Assembly: GCA_000750105.3 (NCBI GenBank)
Contig: JPHH03000008.1
Location: 62,001 to 126,000 of the forward strand
Reading direction: 5' to 3'
DNA from: Tolypocladium sp. Sup5 PDA-1
Taxonomy: Eukaryota; Ascomycota; Sordariomycetes; Hypocreales; Ophiocordycipitaceae
Length of the DNA: 64,000 bases
Shown: piece by piece, positions 22,750 through 34,687 of the stretch
Numbering within the stretch: the first letter of the stretch is position 1
Layout of the letters: each line of letters starts with the position of its first letter
Translations under genes and position numbers: made by a program
The notes under the pieces: model-generated
Told to the model about the DNA's origin: nothing
The model's database searches: none
What the model saw: only the letters and a program-made list of their open reading frames with translations

Positions 22750-25700
22750 ATGCATGCAACCACAAGGTCAGCCGAGAACACCCTGTTGCTGTTTGGGCCC
22801 CAAATTCCACGACTGGTCCCGTCCCGCCTGGCAGAGCTCCGGAGGACAATCCAAGAGGACCCCAAGCTCGAGTTCCTGGTTCGGACCGCACGGGACCTGC
22901 CCACGATATGGGCCACCACGATTCAACCAAGCAGTCCCCGTTTCGGACGTCTCACAGGCGCCAAGCAACAGCTACAGCAGCTCGGGGCGTTCCTCGAAAG
23001 TGATGCCGCAGAGGTGCATCAACCCCCTGGATCCCCCTGTTGCAACCTGCTCCTCGCCCCTTTGACAGTTATATCCCAGATTGCCGAATACGTGCGTCTC
23101 GGCCGCCAAGGCCCCGTCCAGGGATTCTGCGTCGGTTTCCTGGCCGCTGCCGCCGTGGCGAGCGCGCGGAACAGGGCAGAGCTGGAGCAGAGGACAGCCA
23201 CAGCCGCTCGGCTGGCGGTCTGCATCGGAGCCGTCATCGACTTGGACGAGCAGGAGCGGGCCGACGCGCACCCCACGTCGCCTGGATGCAGCTCTACATG
23301 GTCGGTTCGCTGGACGTCGACTGTGGAAAAGGAGCACTTGGACGAGACCCTGGCGTCGTTCCCCGAGGTAATTGATCATCGAACACCTACCGATGACGTA
23401 CTCTTGTTTGCTTACATGGTCCGCAGGCGTATATTTCGTGCCTTACCGACGTCGACAGAGTCACTCTCACGATACCCGAGGGCGACTTTGCGGGCTTTGC
23501 CCAACAACTAGCGGAAGGCGGACTGTCCGCTCAGCCGATCGGCCTCTGCGGTCGATATCACACATCCAGCCCGGGCCGAGAGGTACTGGTGCAACAGCTC
23601 AAGTTAGTGTGCCGACAGGACCCGGGCTTTCAGTTCCCCGCGGGCGAGCAGCTGGCCCTGCCCCTGCGGTCCACCTCGGATACCAGTCTCATCGCCGACG
23701 GTGCGGCGCTCCAGGATATTGCTCTGGACAGCATCCTGGTGAACGTATGTCGGTGGTATGAGACGGTGCAGGCGGCCATGGACGCGTGGGACGGTCAGCC
23801 TGGTAAGGTGATTTCCATTGGCAGCAGCTCAGGGGCTATTCCTCGCTCCCTCAAGCTGGCCACGGCCGCTCACCAATCTCTCGCCTTGGATGACCATGCC
23901 CCGTCCTCCCAGACGGCAAGCCCACCCATCAACGGCACGTTGTCGTCTGCCCAGCCGACGCCAGACAGCCTGCTGAGCCCGCAGGCTGGAGGGACGTCTT
24001 CCATGCCCGTCGCCGTCATCGGCATGGCGTGCCGGTACGCACAGGCCGATTCCCTCGAGCAGTTCTGGTCCTTGATCAACTCGGGCCAGAATGCCGTCTC
24101 GCCTGTCCCGGAGAATCGGTTCCGCTCTGAGGACCTCTGGCGGACGCCCAAGGGCCCCTTCTTCGGCAACTTTGTGCAGGACGCCGACGCGTTCGACCAT
24201 CGCTTCTTCCACATGTCGGCCCGCGAGGCAGCGTCCATGGACCCCCAGCAGAGGTTGCTGCTCCAGATCTCGTACGAAGCCATGGAGTCGGCCGGGTACG
24301 CAGAGGGGTCCGAGTTGCCGAACCGCCCAGTGGGTTGCTATGTCGGCGCGGGATACGTCGAGTACGAGGACAACGTAGCGTCGGAGAACGCAACCGCTTT
24401 CTCGGCCACCGGGACCATACGGGCCTTTGTCAGCGGCAGGGTTAGCCATCATTTCGGCTGGACTGGGCCCTCGGTTGTGTTTGACACCGCATGCTCATCG
24501 TCTGCCGTTGCCATCCATCATGCTTGCAAGGTGAGTTAGGGAGGTGCTGTACGCGGTGTACGTCGAACCTGAAGGCGGCTAACCATTCCGAATAACACAG
24601 GCCCTCCAGACAGGGGACTGCTCCGTCGCCATTGCCGGAGGCGTGAGCATGATCACAAGCCCTACTTTCTACCAGAACCTGGCTGCGGCCTCTTTCCTCA
24701 GTCCCACGGGCGCCTCGAAAGCCTTCGATGCCGACGCAAACGGCTACTGCCGCGGCGAGGGTGCCGGTATGCTCGTCCTGAAACCACTGGCTCAGGCCAT
24801 AGCCGACAACGACCGTATCTTCGGCACAATTGTGGGATCGGCCGTCAACCAAAACTCGAGCTGCAGCCCAATCACCGTGCCGGACTCGCAGTCCCAAAGC
24901 GACCTCTACCGCCAAGCCATGGCGGGTGCTGGTGTGTTGCCTTCCGAGGTCTCGTACGTGGAGGCCCACGGGACGGGTAAGTTGCCATTCTTTGCACAAA
25001 CATGTACACTGCTGACAGAGGACTCGCTTTAGGCACACCGGTGGGCGATCCCATCGAATGCGCCAGCATCCGCAACGCGTTCGGCGGTCCGCGTCGGACC
25101 CGGGAGCTAGTCATCGGGTCGGTCAAGGATGTCATCGGCCACACCGAGGCGGCATCGGGAGTGGCGGGCGTCATCAAGACGCTGCTCATGATGCAGCACG
25201 GCACGATCCCCAAGCAGCCCAACTTCACCCGGCTCAACCCAAGGATTCCCGCCTTGGAGCCCGACAGACTGGCTATTGCCTCGCAGACTCGTCTATGGCA
25301 CGACAGCACGAGGCGGACAGCCCTGGTAAACAACTACGGCGCGGCCGGGAGCAATGCCGCCATCGTCCTCGAGGAATACAGGCAAGTCACCAACACCTCT
25401 GCCACCACAACCAGCACGTCTCCTGAGAACAATGGGATCGAGTGGCATCCAATGTTCATATCGGCCAAGACGCCAGAGAGCCTGCGTACGTACAGCGCCG
25501 CGCTGATGGCATATCTGGACCGACTCCCTGCTTCCATGACGCTGGGCGATGTGGCGTACAACCTCGCGCGCAGGCAGAACCGAGCACTGGAGTATGTATC
25601 AACCTGGGCCGCGGCGAGCCTCCCTGCCCTCCGCCAGGACCTGGAAGCCATCGCGTCCGGCGCACGCCCCGTGTCCCAGCGCAGCGTGGACAAGAAGACC

Positions 25701-28700
25701 AAGACGACGGCTATGCTGCCAGTGGTGCTGTGCTTCGGCGGCCAGACGGGCCGCAGCATCCATCTCTCTCGGGACCTCGTCCAGAGCTCGGCCTTGCTAG
25801 GCGCCCATCTAGGTCGCTGCGACGAGGCCTGCCTCGCGCTGGGGCTGCCTTCGCTCTTCCCGCGCATCTTTGACCCGGCCCCGGTCGAGGATCTGGTCGT
25901 GCTGCACGCCATGCTGTTCTCCGTGCAGTATGCGAGCGCCCGGGCCTGGCTGGATGCCGGCCTGAAGGTGGCCTCCGTCGTGGGACACAGCTTCGGCCAG
26001 TTGACGGCACTTTGCGTCGCTGGCAGCTTGGATCTGGTCGATGGCCTTCGCCTCGTCACTGGCCGGGCTCGTCTGATGACGGAGCTCTGGGGGGCCGAGA
26101 GCGGCGTAATGCTCGCCGTTGAAGGAGACGCAGAGGTACTCGCCCGTCTGCTCGAGAGCGCGGCCGAGACGAGCGATGTCGACGTGGCTTGCTACAACGG
26201 ACCACGTAACATCGTCCTCGCCGGAACCGCCGCGGCTATAGACGCCGTCGAACAGATCTGCCATCAGACCTTGCGGGGACTCAAGGTTATCCGGCTTGCC
26301 AACAGCCACGCATACCACTCCCACCTCGCCAATCCCATACTTGAAGGCCTCGGTGGCGTAGCCGGCTCTATTGCCTGGCGAGTGCCGGTGATTCCCGTCG
26401 AGACGTGCTCTCTCGGCCAGACTTGGGCCAGCATCGACCCGGCCAAGATTGTACAACATACGCGCGAGCCCGTATACTTTGGCGAGGCGGTGCAGCGAAT
26501 CGCCAGCCGACACCCGGCATGCGTCTGGCTCGAGGCTGGGTCCGCGTCTCCTATCATCGGCATGGTGCGCCGCGCCCTGCCGGGCACGCGAGGCGATGAT
26601 GTTCTACTGGCCGTGGACTTGGGCCGCGCCAACCCCTGGTCCAGTCTCGCCAAAGCTTCGTCGGGTCTCTGGGCGGCCGGCTCAGGGGCGGACTTCTGGG
26701 CCTTTCACCACTCGCAAGCACATCCGTACCGATGGTTGGATCTGCCCCCTTACCAGTTTGCGAAGACGAGGCACTGGATGCAATACCAGCCTGCCCGGCC
26801 TCAGCCGGAGATTCAAGCGCCGGAACCCAACCCGGGCCCGCCGGAGCTGGTGCGACGGCTTGGGGACGGGGATGGGGAAGTCTTGTTCGCCGTGGACGTC
26901 TCGCATGAGATATTTGATCTGAGCGTTAGCGGCCATGCGGTTGTCGGCCAGAGTCTGTGTCCCGCAGGTTTGTACTTTGAGCTGGCCATCCGGGCGGCAA
27001 AAGACCTGAGGACTGCTGCTGGGAGCAACTCTAAGGTGCCTCACATTGAGCATCTGCACATCCAGTCTCCTCTGGGACTCAAGCCGGACGGAGCCCTGTT
27101 CATTGCTTTGACAAAACAGGATGGCGACAAGTGGACCTTTTCCTTCTTCTCGTGCCCCCCTGATACTATGGCCCGTAAATCTCAGCGCAACACTCATGCC
27201 CGCGGCATCGTGGCCCTGCTCGAGGTAGAGGCAGTGGCTTCCCGCCTTCAATTTGTTGGACGCCTGCTGGGAAGCTCGCGGTACGACCAGGTTGCGTCAG
27301 CCCCTGACGCAAACCGACTGTCTGGTGACGTGCTCTACAAGATCTTCGGGCGCGTTGTCAACTACGCTACGTACTACAAGGGCGTCCGGAACACCATCGC
27401 CTGCAACGGGGAAGTGGTGGGTGACGTGGTTATGCCCCGTGGCGAAGAAGCAGAACGTCTCGCCTCCAACATCTCCGACCCCCTGGCGATCGATAATTTC
27501 TTGCAGGTCGCTGGCATCCATGTGAACTGCCTGCAGGCAGGGAGTAGCGACGACGACGTTTCTGTCTGCAACGCCATCGGGGAGGTGCTCTGGAGTGAGG
27601 CTTTCTGCCAAGGCAAGCCTTCAGGGTCTCGGACGTGGAAGGTCTATTCGAACATGGAGGCCAAGGGCAAGAGCACCGTCGTGAACGACGTATTCGTCCT
27701 GGATTCCACGACTGGCGCAGTTGTCTTGGCCATTCTTGGTGCGGAATTCAGTCAGGTGTCTCTTGCTTCGTTGCGTAGGGTCCTGTCCAGGCTGAATGGA
27801 AACACAGCAACCACCACTGCGCCATCAAAGACTTCTCCCGCCCCGCCGGCTACAAATGGCGCGTTTACGGATGCACAGGGCCTTCTTCCCAACGGAACAA
27901 CGCAACATGATCGCTCCGCTGCCGAGCCGCCGCCACCGTCAACTGAGCCTGCTGTTGTCGCTACTGGCCCTGCTGGCGATGTCGACCAGTCCGTCCGACA
28001 GATGTTGAGCGAGGTCTTTGGCATGGCTGTCGAGGAAGTGCAGCCGGATGCATCCCTGGCAGACCTGGGCGTGGACTCGTTGATGATCACTGAAATCTCC
28101 AGCGAGATCCAGAAGCGATTTGACGTGACTTTGTCGATGAACGACCTCCAGGATCTGACCGATGTCCAGTCCCTGACTCGACGTCTTGGAGGTGCTTCGT
28201 CGGGCTCTGCTCCTGCCCCCCTTTCCACTCCTGCTCCAGCGACGCTGCAGATGCATAATGGAGTGCCAGTCGCCAACGGAGTGGCACATACAAATGGAGT
28301 CACAAATGGAGTCGTCAACGGTGTCAAGGCCGAGGAGGAGGATGGAGACGGCGGCGTCGCAGCTGTTGCCAGTGACTGGCTTGTCACCAACCGAAGCACG
28401 TTTGACAAGGGCGTGCAGGAACACGGGTTCGCAAATTTCCGACGACACGTCTATCCTCCCCAGGCGCAACTCGTAGTTGCATACACGGTTGAGGCATTGG
28501 CCGACCTGGGCTGCAATCTACGGACGCTGCGCGCTGGCGAGCGTCTGCCCGACCCTGTATATCTGCCCAAACACGACAATCTCATGGCTCAGATGTACAG
28601 GATCCTCGAGGATGCAGGACTAATAGTCGGCGCCCCGGGCTCCGGCACCACTCGGACGGAGCGGCCCGTCCCCCAGGGGTCGGCCCAGCAGCTTCACGAC

Positions 28701-30642
28701 ACCATCGTGCAAGAGTTCCCCCAGCATGCGGCAGAACACCAGCTCCTTCGCACGACCGGAGCCCGCCTGGCCGACTGTCTCACGGGTCGGGCGGAGCCCC
28801 TGTCCTTGCTCTTCGGCGATGCCAAAGCACGGCGCTTGATGGAAGATGTGTACACCAACGGTCCCATGTTCCAAGCGGGCACGGCGTTCCTCACACGCTT
28901 CTTGGTCCACGCCTGCGACCGCTTCCGGGGCAATCGCGAGATCCGCATCCTAGAGCTCGGTGCCGGCACCGGTGGCACTACCAGCCACCTGGTGAAGCAG
29001 CTCGAGAAATTCGCCTCGGGACAAAAGATCCGCTACACATTCTCAGACATTTCAGGATCGCTGGTGGCTGCGGCCAAGAGGAAGTTTGCCAAGTACCCGT
29101 TCATGGAATACGCCGTCATCAACATTGAGAAAGATGTAACCGAGCAGCACCGAGGGCAGTATGACGTCGTCATCTCGACCAACTGCATCCACGCAACCCC
29201 AAGTCTCGTCCGGTCGTGCACCAACATCCAGCACATGCTGCGCAAGGACGGGATGCTCTGTCTTGTCGAGCACACACAGAACCTCTTCTGGTTCGACCTG
29301 GTCTGGGGCCTCGTAGAGGGGTGGTGGCTGTTTGACGACGGCCGCAGCCACGCCCTCGCCTCCGAGACACGCTGGAAAGAGGCCCTGCAGGTATCGGGCT
29401 TCCCATGGGTAGATTGGTCAGATGGTGCCAGCGAGGAGGCCAAGATTCTGCGTGTCATTGTGGCGTCGCCAACCGCGCAGCTCTCGAGGCCGACCATCGA
29501 CGGTCCGGGTCGCGAGCCGGACGCGGCTCTCGAGACACAGGAGACCGTCACTTTCAAGCATGCCGGTTCCTTGCCCTTGCAAGCCGATATATACTACCCG
29601 CCAACGTTGCAGAACGGCAGTCAAGTACGTCCTATCGGTGAGACTCACCATCCGTGATGCTTTGAAAGTGCCAAGCCGCCCTCCCCTGAACGCATCTTTA
29701 CTGACGTTTGTCGTTTTAGCCTTGATGATACACGGCGGAGGCCACGTGATGCTATCTCGAAAGGACATGCGTCCAAAGCAGACGCAGCTCTTGCTAGACG
29801 CCGGATTCGTACCCGTCAGCGTCGACTATCGCCTGTGCCCGGAGACAACGCTGTTGGAAGGCCCCATGACAGACGTTCGGGACGCCCTGGGCTGGGCGCG
29901 CAGCACACTGCCCTTCCTGGCCCGAAAGCGTCCAGACGTACGCATTGCAGGAGACCGCGTCGTTGCCGTCGGCTGGTCCACGGGTGGCCACCTAGCCTTC
30001 AGCCTAGGCTGGACCGCCCCGGCTGCCGGTTTGCAGCCGCCACAGGCCATCCTGGCGTTCTACTGCCCATCTGACTACGAGGACGAATGCTGGACACGGA
30101 AGAATAAGCCATTTGGCGATGCAGACATGGCAACAGACGCGTACGAGCTGTGGGACGGCGTGGCCGATTCGCCTATCGTGTCGTACAACCCGCCGCCGGC
30201 CGCCCGTGCCGCCGGCGGGTGGATGGCTAAGAACGATGCTCGCTCACGCATAGTCCTGCACATGAATTGGCATGGCCAGACGCTGCCGGTTCTAGTACAC
30301 GGCCTCAAGGACAAGGATAAGGCGCAGAACGGGGCACCGCCGCTCCCAGCTCCCACGCTGGAGCAGGTCCGGGCCATCAGTCCGCTGGCACAGATCCGAC
30401 AAGGAAGCTATCGCACTCCCACGTTCTTAGTGCACCCAGCCGACGACGACTTGATCCCCTGGCAGCAGGCCCGGCGCACGGCGGACGAGCTGCTTCGCAA
30501 GGGCGTCGATGCAGAGCTGCGGATTATAGACAAGGCCATTCATTTGTTTGATCTGTATCCGCGCTTCGAGAAGAATGCGGACGTGGTTCGAGCCATCGCT
30601 GATGGGTATGCTTTTCTCTCTCGTCGTGTTGGTATTGCATAG
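22750..30642 (+). CDS. NR-PKS 1: SAT-KS-AT-PT-ACP-CMeT-hydrolase
   Basis: An iterative non-reducing polyketide synthase of 2541 residues. Introns are 23368-23426, 24531-24600, 24977-25032 and 29638-29719. The starter-unit domain has GFCVGF (Cys about 127). The ketosynthase (about 397-815) has DTACSSS (Cys about 562), EAHGTG and GHTEAASG. The acyltransferase has GHSFG (Ser about 1019). The product-template domain has the SGHAVVG histidine (about 1334) and DNFLQ. One acyl carrier has GVDSL (Ser about 1715), and the C-methyltransferase has LELGAGTGG (about 2005). The C-terminal alpha/beta hydrolase has HGGGH, GWSTGG (Ser about 2321), and late Asp (PADDD) and His residues. All active sites look intact. 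This order is that of NR-PKSs making C-methylated orsellinic-type acids, such as 5-methyl- and 3,5-dimethylorsellinate synthases; the exact product cannot be read from sequence. The last intron leads into the hydrolase. Confidence 0.95.
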
Positions 30643-31845
30643 GCGTTTTATTTTTATTCGAATATGTTGCCGTTTTCCTTTCGGTACAGGGTTGAGGTTG
30701 ATATGTTGAGGTTGATATGTTAGAACCATGTGAATAGAGCACGAACTACGTAGTTGTTAGATGCTGAGCTGCCTGACTCAAAGCACGGGATTGTTCCCCG
30801 GTGGCATCTGCGCGTACAATATAACAAGTTACTACTCCGTATAATCATACTACTAGACCTCTCTTATTGCTATGATTCGTTTTTGATTCGACTCTGCAGT
30901 TTCATGTCTTGGCCCTTTCAGGGAGGCATTATGATTATGTAGCCTCCTGTTCCCACGGCAGAGTAGGCTTGGATACGTTTCATGGGATCTGGTGCTGGAG
31001 AAAAAGCTATGCCAACGCGGCAATGCACAAAACCGTCTGTCAAATTTCCCGAGCCGCGGCCGGGGTCGATGTCTGCTCCGACCCGACGCCCAGTTGCCCC
31101 GAGCTGACAAAATACGGCCACTTACATGGAACGAATACTCGCTAGCGGGGAAAATCACACTGGTAAGCGATTGATTGGTTGCTTCTAATTTTCTTATGTG
31201 GTATTTGCTGGCCTTTGAGTGGGCCGACGGCGAAAAGACTTGGACATGCCGGAACACGGCATGTCAGACGCAGATCGGGGTCTTTTCATGCAGGTGGGCC
31301 TGGCCCCTCTCTGATGCCGTCCATGCTTCACATGTCGGTTCAACAGAGGTTACAACTCACAAGTCAGTGGCTGGCGAGGCTTGTTATATTGGCCGGCGCT
31401 TTTTCCTTCCCTCTTTCTTCCGTTGGATACATTTACTCAAGGGGATGGGGCATCGATATCTTGTAGGTAAAGGACACTTGAGATCACTGGGGACTGGAGG
31501 TTAGGTAACATCAGCGGTGAGGTGTATGAGGCCCGCGAAAGAGAGGGGGGGGGGGGGCAAAGACCACGTGTGTCTTAATATCCAACGAGCTGCAGCTACA
31601 TGTCATCCTATATCAATTGCCTAGGCGGCCTTGCAGGGCACTGCTTGTTAGTATCCGTACTTGACAGTCAGACAATTAAAGCGTATTGAGATACTGCCAT
31701 CGCCAGCATGTGAACCCCTTCTGTACTGCCAGGTACGCTGTTGGAACATGTTCTTGGTACTTCTAAAATATACAATCCAAAAGAACGCAAGTCATGTTCA
31801 ATGACCTCCAGGTAGCCATGGAGTCTCTAGCCGATGCTTTCAGTA
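30643..31845. other. Convergent intergenic region
   Basis: The 3' space between NR-PKS 1 and the first propeller gene. No gene is seen. It includes a TACTCCGTA 9-mer (30833-30841) and a run of about 14 G at 31543-31557. Confidence 0.55.
31543..31557. repeat. Poly-G homopolymer
   Basis: A run of about 14 guanines follows GAGAGA in non-coding sequence. Its exact length is prone to assembly error. Confidence 0.8.
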
Positions 31846-32865
31846 TCAAGCCCTAGAATGCGTCTTAATGGCCAAGAGCTTTCCTGGAATGATGATATTT
31901 CCATTCACAGGTATCGCAGACCCTCCAGCCGTCGTCACGTATAAGACGTCCTTGTCAAACGGACCCCTTCCAAACGCCGCCGCGGTGGACTCCGCAACAT
32001 CCGTCGAGTTCAGGCTGCCTGCCACAACGACTTGCCGCTTCCCGTCTGCCGAGACCTCGACAATGGAGTTTGCCCCACCGGTAGCGGTAAATATATTGCC
32101 CTCACAGTCGAAAGTGAAGTCGTCATATACTTCCATCGGCCTTTCTGCCTTTGCAGCGACGGTGAACGGCCCGGCTGGTGTTCCGTCTTCGTGAATAGGC
32201 ACCTTGAAGATTTGGAACTGTCCAGAGTTCGCAAAGTACAGCGTGTCTCCACGAACGTGCAGGCCATTGACGCCGTGAGGAGTTTTCAATGCGGACGTGA
32301 AAGTCGAGTTGATGACGACCTGGTAGTCTCCCGTCTTGGCGTTCACGCGGTAAATGACCCCGGCTTTGGTGTCTCCGACCAGAAGAGTCTTGTCCTTCTT
32401 CGAGAGCACGGACATGCCATTGAAAAGCTGAGACTCGGGAATGTGCTTGATCTTGGAGACCTTTGGCTGAGGGACAAGGGCGCCGTCTTGGACTTTGACG
32501 CCACGCATGTCGACGCTCCAAAGCGCCCACGTTCCAGCGCCCCAGTTTGGCGTCTCGAAGTGGTAATCTCCCGCGATGACAGCAAAGACATCGGGCTCGT
32601 ACTCCGCAATCCCGGTGAGCCCGTTCGCCTCTGTGAAGTTGTGGACGAGGACCGAGTGCCCGGGCCGGCGTGGGTCGACCAGGACCAGTTCCCTGCTCGT
32701 CAAGACCGTGACGAGGATCTGTCCGTTGGAGCGGATAGCAAGGTTCTCGACAAACGAGTTATTCGGGAACTCGAAAACGGTCTGTATGTGGCCATCGTGA
32801 TGTGCTGGCGCCGCTGCTGCTGCGCCCAACAGGGCAGCAAAGGCAGTAAAGAGGGTAAATAGCAT
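31846..32865 (-). CDS. Secreted six-bladed propeller, hetero-Diels-Alderase-like (SMP-30/NHL type) A
   Basis: A single-exon protein of 339 residues. The first ATG is at 32865; the frame extends upstream only by non-ATG codons. A signal peptide (hydrophobic residues 1-19, ending in AAAAAPA) leads into repeated strands such as VENLAIRSNGQILVT, GMSVLSKKDKTLLVGD, GVNGLHVRGDTLYFANS and YDDFTFDCEGNIFTATG, spaced like blades of a six-bladed TolB/SMP-30 propeller. This fungal family is usually labelled SMP-30/gluconolactonase-like, and from memory it includes the tropolone-sesquiterpenoid hetero-Diels-Alderases (AsR5, EupF). The gene is divergent from a paralogue at 33635, and both lie beside tropolone-type genes, so a role in cycloaddition is a reasonable inference. 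True lactonase activity or an unrelated secreted function is the alternative. Confidence 0.8.
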   Translation of the reverse strand: MLFTLFTAFAALLGAAAAAPAHHDGHIQTVFEFPNNSFVENLAIRSNGQILVTVLTSRELVLVDPRRPGHSVLVHNFTEANGLTGIAEYEPDVFAVIAGDYHFETPNWGAGTWALWSVDMRGVKVQDGALVPQPKVSKIKHIPESQLFNGMSVLSKKDKTLLVGDTKAGVIYRVNAKTGDYQVVINSTFTSALKTPHGVNGLHVRGDTLYFANSGQFQIFKVPIHEDGTPAGPFTVAAKAERPMEVYDDFTFDCEGNIFTATGGANSIVEVSADGKRQVVVAGSLNSTDVAESTAAAFGRGPFDKDVLYVTTAGGSAIPVNGNIIIPGKLLAIKTHSRA

Positions 32866-33634
32866 GATGACTGAGGTTTTCTCCGTCAAGTGCTCAGGTT
32901 ACACAGCAGTGGATAATCACTTGGCGAGATGAAATCCAAGGTGAAGGCAGAGAGCCAAGACTTTGACAGTCCTGATATAGGTACTACTTGACTGAGTGTG
33001 ATGGCATCATGGACCAAATACCCAGATGTCGGGCACTAAAAATGCGGCAGAAAACAGCTTTCCTGGGCGTGTCGTGTTGTTAGGCAATGAAAGGACGTAT
33101 GGCCTGCTTTCCCCGCTGCCCACGCTATAATACCCCAAGCAATCGGACAATTTTTTTATATTAATTCCCTCGCATAAACGACAGGCAATCCTTCAGCACC
33201 AGCGCCGTAAGCTGTAATAACAGCGTACAGACTCCGTCGCACTTCGTATAAGCGCCGAAAGAACCATGACTAATGGAATTAAATCCTTCCCTTTTCAATA
33301 CGTACCGTATAGCTCAACACCAGATGTATAAACACCGAAAAAGGGTTCTCACTTGCAGTGATCTTTCGGGCTGACATACTGTAAGTGCCGAAAAGGCCTG
33401 TTGCCGACCGCAGGGTCTCCATGCTCCAGCCACGATGCATGCACACACTTCAATGTCAGAACGCTGCAGGGAACAATCCGTTTTATTGAACGCAACGTTA
33501 AGTTGAATACATGTATAAAGACGACTCGAAAGCTGCAAGCATGTGAGGAAAAGAGTTGAGCAATCAGACCAAATCAAACCTGAGCTTTGATCAAAGAACA
33601 AACAGTGCCTTTGACTCCAGACCTCGAGTTCACC
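32866..33634. promoter_or_regulatory. Shared divergent promoter of the two propeller genes
   Basis: This 769-bp region separates the two start codons. On the side nearer gene B there is a cluster of related elements: GCCGAAA at 33254, ACCGAAA at 33334, CCCGAAA on the minus strand at 33363-33369 and GCCGAAA at 33387. A TATAATA-like patch near 33126 and a TACATGTA at 33508-33515 are also present. The elements may be binding sites of a cluster regulator; this is a visual observation only. Confidence 0.4.
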
Positions 33635-34687
33635 ATGCGAGCCTTCGTCTCTTCCCTTCTTTTGGGCCTCGCTGCCTTCACGGAGACCCTGGCGTCTCCC
33701 GCGCCGCAGAAGGGCTCTGTCCCGCTGCCTCAGCGCCTTCTCCACCAGTTCCCGCTCGGAACCTGGGTGGAAAACATCTCGGTGCGGCCCAACGGCAACC
33801 TGCTGGTTTCGACTTCTACGCCCAACGCCTCGGTGTACCAGGTGTCGAAGCCATGGACCAAGACTCCAGAGGTTACGCTCGTGCACACCTTCTCAGAGTA
33901 CGTTGACAGACTGATCGGCATCGGCGAGTCCACCCCGGACAAGTACGTCGTCGTCGGCTCTCGCTTCACCAGCGCGGAGCTGACGGGCATGCCCATCAAC
34001 GGCACCTGGGCCACCATGGAGCTCGACTTCACCCGCGACTCTAACCGCCCATCCTTCCGCCTTATCGCGGCGATGCCCGAGGCCAATCTCCTCCAGAGCG
34101 TCGCCCCTCTCCCCCACGACCCGGACACCGTGCTCATCTCGGACCAGTTCCTCCACAGCCCCGGCCAGGTCTGGCGCCTCAACACCCGCACCGGCAAGTA
34201 CAGCCTCGCCATCAAGGACCTGCCCGAACTTGACACGACCAACAAGGTGGCCGATGTTGGCATCAACGGCATCAAGATCCGTGGCAACCAGGTCTACTGG
34301 GCCAATAGCGACGCGAACATCATCTACCGCCTCAAGATCGACCAGACTGGCGCCCCTGCCCGTGGTGCTAAGCCTGAAGTCGTGTCGCACTTTGCCGGCG
34401 CCGTCTACGATGACTTTACCTTTGGTCCCTGCAACGAGGACTGGATCTGGGCCACGGGAAATGCTGACAACCGCCTCCTCGCTATCGGGGCCGATGGCAA
34501 GACTGTCGTCGTCCTCGGCAACGGCACTGACTCGGTCTTCCCGTCACCTACCGCCGCTGGTTTCGGTAAGCGCCATGACAAGAACATCCTGTATGTCTCG
34601 GGGAGAGACAAGGAGCTCCCGAGCAATGGAAAGTACCACGTTGGCGGTTGGGTCAGGGCTGTCGATACCACTGGCTTCCGATTTTAA
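33635..34687 (+). CDS. Secreted six-bladed propeller, hetero-Diels-Alderase-like (SMP-30/NHL type) B
   Basis: A single-exon protein of 350 residues starting at the ATG in TTCACCATGC (33635). A signal peptide (MRAFVSSLLLGLAAFTETLAS) is followed by repeats parallel to protein A: VENISVRPNGNLLVST, DPDTVLISDQF, GINGIKIRGNQVYWANSD and YDDFTFGPCNEDWIWATG. The two proteins share the same blade order but are clearly diverged, so they are paralogues rather than a recent duplication. By family and context it may catalyse, or control the stereochemistry of, an intermolecular hetero-Diels-Alder coupling to a tropolone quinone methide. Several NxT sites suggest glycosylation during secretion. The presence of two copies could mean two successive couplings or a functional split. 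Confidence 0.8.
   Translation: MRAFVSSLLLGLAAFTETLASPAPQKGSVPLPQRLLHQFPLGTWVENISVRPNGNLLVSTSTPNASVYQVSKPWTKTPEVTLVHTFSEYVDRLIGIGESTPDKYVVVGSRFTSAELTGMPINGTWATMELDFTRDSNRPSFRLIAAMPEANLLQSVAPLPHDPDTVLISDQFLHSPGQVWRLNTRTGKYSLAIKDLPELDTTNKVADVGINGIKIRGNQVYWANSDANIIYRLKIDQTGAPARGAKPEVVSHFAGAVYDDFTFGPCNEDWIWATGNADNRLLAIGADGKTVVVLGNGTDSVFPSPTAAGFGKRHDKNILYVSGRDKELPSNGKYHVGGWVRAVDTTGFRF

Noticed and set aside
32032..32862. 276-residue open frame opposite propeller A
   Set aside because: It is antisense to a clear secreted propeller; no family features.
31846..34687. Simple gluconolactonase (primary metabolism) call for the propellers
   Set aside because: Signal peptides, the paired divergent arrangement and the tropolone context fit the hetero-Diels-Alderase-like family better, although lactonase activity is not formally excluded.
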